64,000 nt of DNA from Aureivirga sp. CE67 (GTDB taxonomy: Bacteria; Bacteroidota; Bacteroidia; Flavobacteriales; Flavobacteriaceae): the NCBI RefSeq assembly GCF_015767245.1, contig NZ_JADOTV010000009.1, positions 62,001 to 126,000 on the forward strand, given 5' to 3'. Positions 62,253 to 64,000 of this stretch are shown here, in pieces. The position numbers were made by a program, and so were the translations under genes. The stretch's first letter is position 1, and each line of letters opens with the position of its first letter. The notes under the pieces were generated by a model. The model saw nothing but the letters and a program-made list of their open reading frames with translations, did no database searches and was not told the origin of the DNA.

Positions 62253-62977
62253 GTGTTTTGTTTTTAAATTTGAATGTTAAACAATCGTCTATCTGCATTT
62301 TTCTAAAGTAAATTTCATTTTCAGCTGAACAGTCTTTCAATTATTTCATGAATTTTTGGGTCCCTAATCGATTAATTCAATAATAATTTGATTGAAAAGA
62401 AAAATACTTCTTCAAAACATAGATTTTAATAAAGCAAAATAGTGCTGTATAGTTGTGTTATACGTTTTATTAAAATCAAATCATCCTTCTCTTTTTCAAG
62501 AAAATTCAGATAGAACATGGAAAGTTTTTTCTAAAACTTTCAAAAACATTTTGATTGAACAAACAATAAACAAAAAGGTCTTTTACCCTTTTTCATCTTT
62601 GCATTAAACTATGGGGTTGATTTTAAAATTTAATAAAAATTGTATGTATTTATTAATTATATCAATCTAATAGTTACTTTAGATTGATGTTTTAAAAACT
62701 TTTGTAAAAGTATATTATAAATTTTATAATTAACTGTTTTTTAACATTTGTATTTTATTTTTATTGAAAAAATGACAAATCAAAGAATTTGTTGAAAATT
62801 ATTTTTTAAAATTAGCGTAAAAATGACAATAATTAAAAATCTGAAAATCAATTTTTAAGATTATGTTAAGCAGAAATTATAATTTTAATATTTAATTAAG
62901 GATAATAAGAACTTTTTTTCTATCAAAAAGTGTAACTTATTTAAGGTTATAATTTTTTTTGTAAAAAAACCTACATA
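62253..62977. other. 725-bp gap, no gene, two inverted repeats
   Basis: The longest empty stretch here. GATTTTAATAAA (62422-62433) and TTTATTAAAATC (62466-62477) form a perfect 12-bp inverted repeat with a 32-base loop; ATCAATCTAA (62661-62670) and TTAGATTGAT (62680-62689) form a 10-bp hairpin with a 9-base loop. The rest is AT-rich. The frame on the minus strand at 62885-63160 has no coding character and overlaps the acetyltransferase gene. Promoters of both flanking genes must lie here. Confidence 0.5.
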
Positions 62978-63610
62978 ATGAAAATCATAAATCAAGACAA
63001 TTGGAAAAGAAAAGAATATTTTGATTTTTTCAAAGGCACAACAAACCCACGAATAGGAGTGACTGTAGAGATGGATATTACGAATGGATATCAATTTTGT
63101 AAAGATCATAAAAAATCTTTGCACCATTTTTATCATTATAATGCGCACAAAGCAATGCATTCTGTAGAAGAATTGACTTATAGAATAAAAGGAGAGGATG
63201 TGGTTGTGTATGATGAATTGGATATCGTAACAGTTTTACTTCATGAAAACAAGACTTTTAAGCTTGCAAGATGTGAGTTTTCAGAAGAGTTTGAAACGTT
63301 TTCAAACAATGCGAATAAACAATTTGATAAAGCTTTAAAACAAAAAACGATGGGAATGGAAGTTTTGACCCCAAATCACGATTATGTTTTGTATTCTACA
63401 GTACCAAAACTAAAATTCATAGGTTTAAGGTTTTCTCTTTTTGATCCGCAAGTTACTTTTCCGAAAGTTGCTTTTGGAAAGTTTTATAAAGATGGAAATA
63501 AAGTTCTAATGCCTTTTCACATTGAAGTTCATCATGGTTTGGCAGATGGATATCATGTTGGAGTTTATTTAGAAAATTATCAGAAAATGTTGGATCAAAC
63601 TACTTTTTAA
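62978..63610 (+). CDS. Chloramphenicol acetyltransferase-family protein
   Basis: 210 residues, the usual CAT subunit length. Trimeric acetyl-CoA-dependent fold: KRKEYFDFFKG near the start, FYHYNAHKAM, and the catalytic motif HHGLADGYHVG near residue 185 (H-H-x3-D-G). Enzymes of this family acetylate chloramphenicol, but relatives act on other alcohols, so resistance is a guess. It is followed directly, with no gap beyond the stop codon, by the glycerophosphodiesterase-like frame at 63611, suggesting one operon. Confidence 0.82.
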   Translation: MKIINQDNWKRKEYFDFFKGTTNPRIGVTVEMDITNGYQFCKDHKKSLHHFYHYNAHKAMHSVEELTYRIKGEDVVVYDELDIVTVLLHENKTFKLARCEFSEEFETFSNNANKQFDKALKQKTMGMEVLTPNHDYVLYSTVPKLKFIGLRFSLFDPQVTFPKVAFGKFYKDGNKVLMPFHIEVHHGLADGYHVGVYLENYQKMLDQTTF

Positions 63611-64000
63611 ATGTCTTTTTCAGAGTTTTTAGTAAAAATACAAGAGAAACTATTTAGCCCAGGAAGAATAAAGAAAACAGAAATTGATTCCTATTATCAA
63701 GAGATTTCTTCTTTTACAAAATCAATTAATAAAAATGAAGCTAAAGAAATTGATTTAATAGCACACGGAGCTGGCTCTTGGAGATATTATCCGATGGGAA
63801 TAAATAAAAAAGGAAAAGTTTATGGAAATGGTTTTCGGTTTAAAAAAAATGCTGCCAAGAATATTAATGATTTGATAGATGCAACTTTGGCAATAAACAA
63901 AGAAGTTTCATTTGAAATGGATATACAATATCCGCCAGAAAAACATCCGATAAGAAAAGAGTTTCCAGAAGATCATGGTTTTATTATTCATGATATCCCA
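63611..64000 (+). CDS. Glycerophosphodiesterase-like protein, cut by window end
   Basis: ATG at 63611 opens a frame that is still open at 64000 (130 codons); it begins on the base after the CAT stop codon. Start MSFSEFLVKIQEKLFSPGR. Then IDLIAHGAGSWRYYP, a helix region with NINDLIDATLAINKEVSF, EMDIQYP and HGFIIHDIP. The order AH-G, E-x-D and HD matches the metal/catalytic sites of GDPD enzymes (H-R-G, E-x-D, HD), but the first site has HGA instead of HRG. No signal peptide in the visible part. Gene continues out of the window. Confidence 0.6.
   Translation, partial: MSFSEFLVKIQEKLFSPGRIKKTEIDSYYQEISSFTKSINKNEAKEIDLIAHGAGSWRYYPMGINKKGKVYGNGFRFKKNAAKNINDLIDATLAINKEVSFEMDIQYPPEKHPIRKEFPEDHGFIIHDIP

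Noticed and set aside
62885-63160. Minus-strand 91-codon frame
   Set aside because: Overlaps the start of the CAT-like gene in antisense; low-complexity composition and no promoter.
1-64000. CRISPR array, tRNA, rRNA, intact IS or prophage
   Set aside because: No regularly spaced repeats, no tRNA cloverleaf or rRNA signature, no transposase, integrase or phage structural gene was recognised.

Overview
The window is a piece of a low-GC (visually about 30%) Bacteroidetes chromosome, most likely from a marine or fish/host-associated Flavobacteriaceae member. The evidence is: type IX secretion (T9SS) C-terminal sorting domains on two secreted proteins, two TonB-dependent receptors with carboxypeptidase-regulatory-like N-domains, -7 boxes of the form TAnnTTTG with an upstream TTG/TTTG instead of sigma70 hexamers, almost no Shine-Dalgarno sequences, and many short lipoproteins with the LxxC signal. 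No rRNA, tRNA, CRISPR array, prophage or intact insertion sequence was recognised.

Layout. 1-4.7 kb: a T9SS cargo protein with calcium-type repeats, a HAD phosphatase, a 5'-nucleotidase-like gene coupled to the Mg2+ transporter mgtE. 4.6-9.0 kb: two tandem paralogous pairs (membrane proteins; secreted proteins), then a lipoprotein and a 155-aa protein whose promoter and 5' end are present twice. 9.3-14.3 kb: a 1691-aa DUF4132-type protein. 14.4-22.9 kb: a small unknown gene, sterol-desaturase-like and LysE genes on divergent promoters, fabG, a VWA membrane protein, a flippase plus acetyltransferase pair. 22.9-25.4 kb: two tandem Bcr/CflA-like MFS exporters with a shared upstream block. 25.4-32 kb: an accessory stretch of structured non-coding DNA, small beta-rich proteins, lipoproteins and outer-membrane proteins of unknown role. 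32-35.5 kb: a metal-uptake locus (thioredoxin-like protein, TonB receptor, divergent DtxR/MntR-type repressor). 35.6-43.4 kb: small unknown genes, LuxR-type and PadR-type regulators, a PadR-HAAS-serine hydrolase operon. 43.4-49.9 kb: uvrB and a TonB receptor followed by a beta-propeller phytase lipoprotein (phytate/phosphate scavenging). 50-58.9 kb: VOC proteins, EamA exporter, AraC regulator, MBL-fold and DUF1330 proteins, an lspA-like gene, a second structured-leader cassette, GNAT, alpha/beta hydrolase. 59-64 kb: a T9SS-exported M4 metalloprotease, a chloramphenicol acetyltransferase-like gene and the start of a glycerophosphodiesterase-like gene cut by the window edge.

The most unusual signal is a pair of homologous, about 136-nt structured elements (25893-26027 and 56024-56160). 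Each ends 22 or 23 nt before the start codon of a small, signal-less, beta-rich protein, and each cassette closes with a near-identical AGAGAAG/CTTCTCT terminator. The two proteins are not visibly homologous, so the leader and terminator are conserved while the payload differs. Next to the first copy is a separate 278-bp block bounded by a 14-bp inverted repeat and filled with strong hairpins. Other noteworthy items are a palindrome that fits exactly into the spacer of the metal-receptor promoter, a family of about 160-bp MITE-like hairpins present three times, a PadR operator candidate, and a small membrane-peptide gene interrupted by one stop codon behind a consensus promoter.
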